Under the pieces are notes generated by a model. That model ran no database searches and was not told the DNA's origin. It saw only the letters and a list, made by a program, of their open reading frames with translations. Source: Tolypothrix sp. PCC 7712 (GTDB lineage Bacteria > Cyanobacteriota > Cyanobacteriia > Cyanobacteriales > Nostocaceae). From it: a stretch of DNA of 64,000 bases. The position numbers and the translations under genes were made by a program. Shown here one piece after another: positions 63,087-64,000 of this stretch. The DNA is taken from assembly GCF_025860405.1 (NCBI RefSeq), contig NZ_CP063785.1, forward strand, positions 8,681,390 through 8,745,389. The letters are read 5' to 3'. Each line of letters starts with the position of its first letter. The stretch's first letter is position 1.

Positions 63087-63383
63087 TTATCTTAGAACGA
63101 TTATCACGTTGAATGTTTTGACACTTCCTAGCTGAAGCTGTCGATATAAACGCAGGAATCTACTCTCTAGTTCCTCTATCTGCTCTATCTTCTGTGTCGA
63201 TAGAGATGGGATCTCTATATCAACGTTTTGATATACCTCAACACATTTCATCCAAATATCAGATAATTCCACAACTATATTTAGGTCGCTTATCTGCTGA
63301 CTATTTATCCTGTAGTTATTCTCATCTAGTGTGCCTCTCGTAAAGTCTTTGAAAATGTGAACTTCTAGAATCAATCTATACAT
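63087..63383 (-). CDS. Possible hypothetical protein, 98 aa
   Basis: The charged, helical sequence (NYRINSQQISDLNIVVELSD, then EQIEELESRFLRLYRQLQL) looks protein-like, but the start context is weak and the base composition is AT-rich. No family is recognised. Confidence 0.35.
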   Translation of the reverse strand: MYRLILEVHIFKDFTRGTLDENNYRINSQQISDLNIVVELSDIWMKCVEVYQNVDIEIPSLSTQKIEQIEELESRFLRLYRQLQLGSVKTFNVIIVLR

Positions 63384-63457
63384 CCTTGCCAGTTTTTTTA
63401 CTTAGCGCGATCGCATGACTTCAGAGAAACCCTGCTAGGAGCGATCGCGTCTCACTA

Positions 63458-64000
63458 TCAAATTTTTACTTCATCAGCGAAACTATTCCATCGCACAAAG
63501 TGAAATGGCCCAGCCACTGATCCCCAAAGATGCTCATCAGTTTCTAGATCTCTTCCTCTGTCAAGGCTCAGAAGTCTCTCTTCGTTAATGTCAAATTCAT
63601 TATCAAGATAGGTTTTTTGCCCGTTGCGAACGACTATACAGCCTTTTCCGGGTTGTATCCTACCTTTAAAGCTGTTGCCAGTCCATTCTACAATCATGTC
63701 ACACCCTGCCATCTTTTCTACGTCATCAGTAGTTAAGGTAGCGAGTTTTTCGAGATTGCGGGAAGCACCGTAAAATTTTTCTTCTTCTTTAACTGTGTAG
63801 TTTTCTAGTTGAATGCGATCGCCTTCAGTGACAAACTTCAATACTCGCAAACGATAAGGTTGATTAAGTGCATAGTCATAGGCTTGCTCTAAAAACAAAC
63901 TCACCCCTGATAAAAGTTCTAAGGGTAAGGGACGCATACACACACGAATATGTGCATAAAAAGGCGGGTTTTCAAAAGCTTGTTCTTGATTGCTAAAATC
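63458..64000 (-). CDS. cpcT: Phycobilin lyase CpcT/CpeT (5' end outside window)
   Basis: The frame stays open to the window edge (DFSNQEQAFENPPFYAHIRVC before the first ATG), so the gene begins beyond 64000. The conserved core VCMRPLPLELLSGVSLFLEQ, YTVKEEEKFYGASR and HLWGSVAGPFHFVRW identifies the CpcT lyase. It attaches phycocyanobilin to Cys-153 of the phycocyanin beta subunit. About 180 of roughly 200 residues are visible. This is direct evidence of a phycobilisome-containing cyanobacterium. Confidence 0.92.
   Translation of the reverse strand, partial: DFSNQEQAFENPPFYAHIRVCMRPLPLELLSGVSLFLEQAYDYALNQPYRLRVLKFVTEGDRIQLENYTVKEEEKFYGASRNLEKLATLTTDDVEKMAGCDMIVEWTGNSFKGRIQPGKGCIVVRNGQKTYLDNEFDINEERLLSLDRGRDLETDEHLWGSVAGPFHFVRWNSFADEVKI

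Overview
The window reads as chromosomal DNA of a filamentous, probably heterocyst-forming cyanobacterium (Nostocales). The evidence is a phycobilin lyase gene (cpcT), the NDH-1MS CO2-uptake genes (ndhF, ndhD, cup), a DevBCA-type exporter, many GCGATCGC (HIP1) octamers, and the heptanucleotide tandem repeats (STRR) that crowd the intergenic regions. There is no phage, no complete transposase gene and no CRISPR array.

Layout. 0-10 kb: end of a ClC/CBS/USP protein, the devBCA exporter operon, an AEC carrier, an M23 peptidase, a ComFB-like protein and an L,D-transpeptidase. 10-15.4 kb: an ECF sigma factor with its probable anti-sigma partner, a GGCT-like protein and leuS. 15.4-17.2 kb: gene-poor and marked by two MITE-like insertions. 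17.2-26.3 kb: eight co-directional genes for making and tailoring an unusual nucleotide sugar. 26.6-31.8 kb: cell-wall recycling (ldcA), small proteins of partly unknown role, and an AbrB-family membrane protein. 32.6-39.2 kb: a minus-strand CO2-uptake cluster (ndhF, Tat-exported beta-carbonic anhydrase, ndhD, a CDP-alcohol phosphatidyltransferase, cup). 39.6-49.1 kb: a toxin-antitoxin pair, a 5'-truncated gene, pgeF, birA, a second M23 peptidase, riboflavin synthase, a BFN-domain nuclease, a ferredoxin-like aldo/keto reductase and a Uma2 protein. 49.8-60.5 kb: a molybdate region with a sulfite-oxidase-fold exported protein, an outer-membrane porin, two modA paralogues and a fused modBC, with an array of six matching 15-bp palindromes between porin and modA. 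61-64 kb: tRNA-Cys, a Nif11-domain membrane protein, small unknown proteins and the 3' part of cpcT.

Two themes stand out. First, layered repeats: a roughly 100-bp outer palindromic element occurs empty once and, in several other places, filled by a second 190-bp module that lies in either orientation. One filled copy also carries a third element of 226 bp with a perfect 9-bp target duplication. Repeats often run up to or into gene ends and supply the stop codons of several genes. Second, regulatory structure: a new-looking operator family (CCRAY-N3-RTYGG) sits in the porin/modA intergenic region, with weaker matches at the same spacing before the second modA. Functions come from reading motifs and from memory of families. 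No database search was possible.
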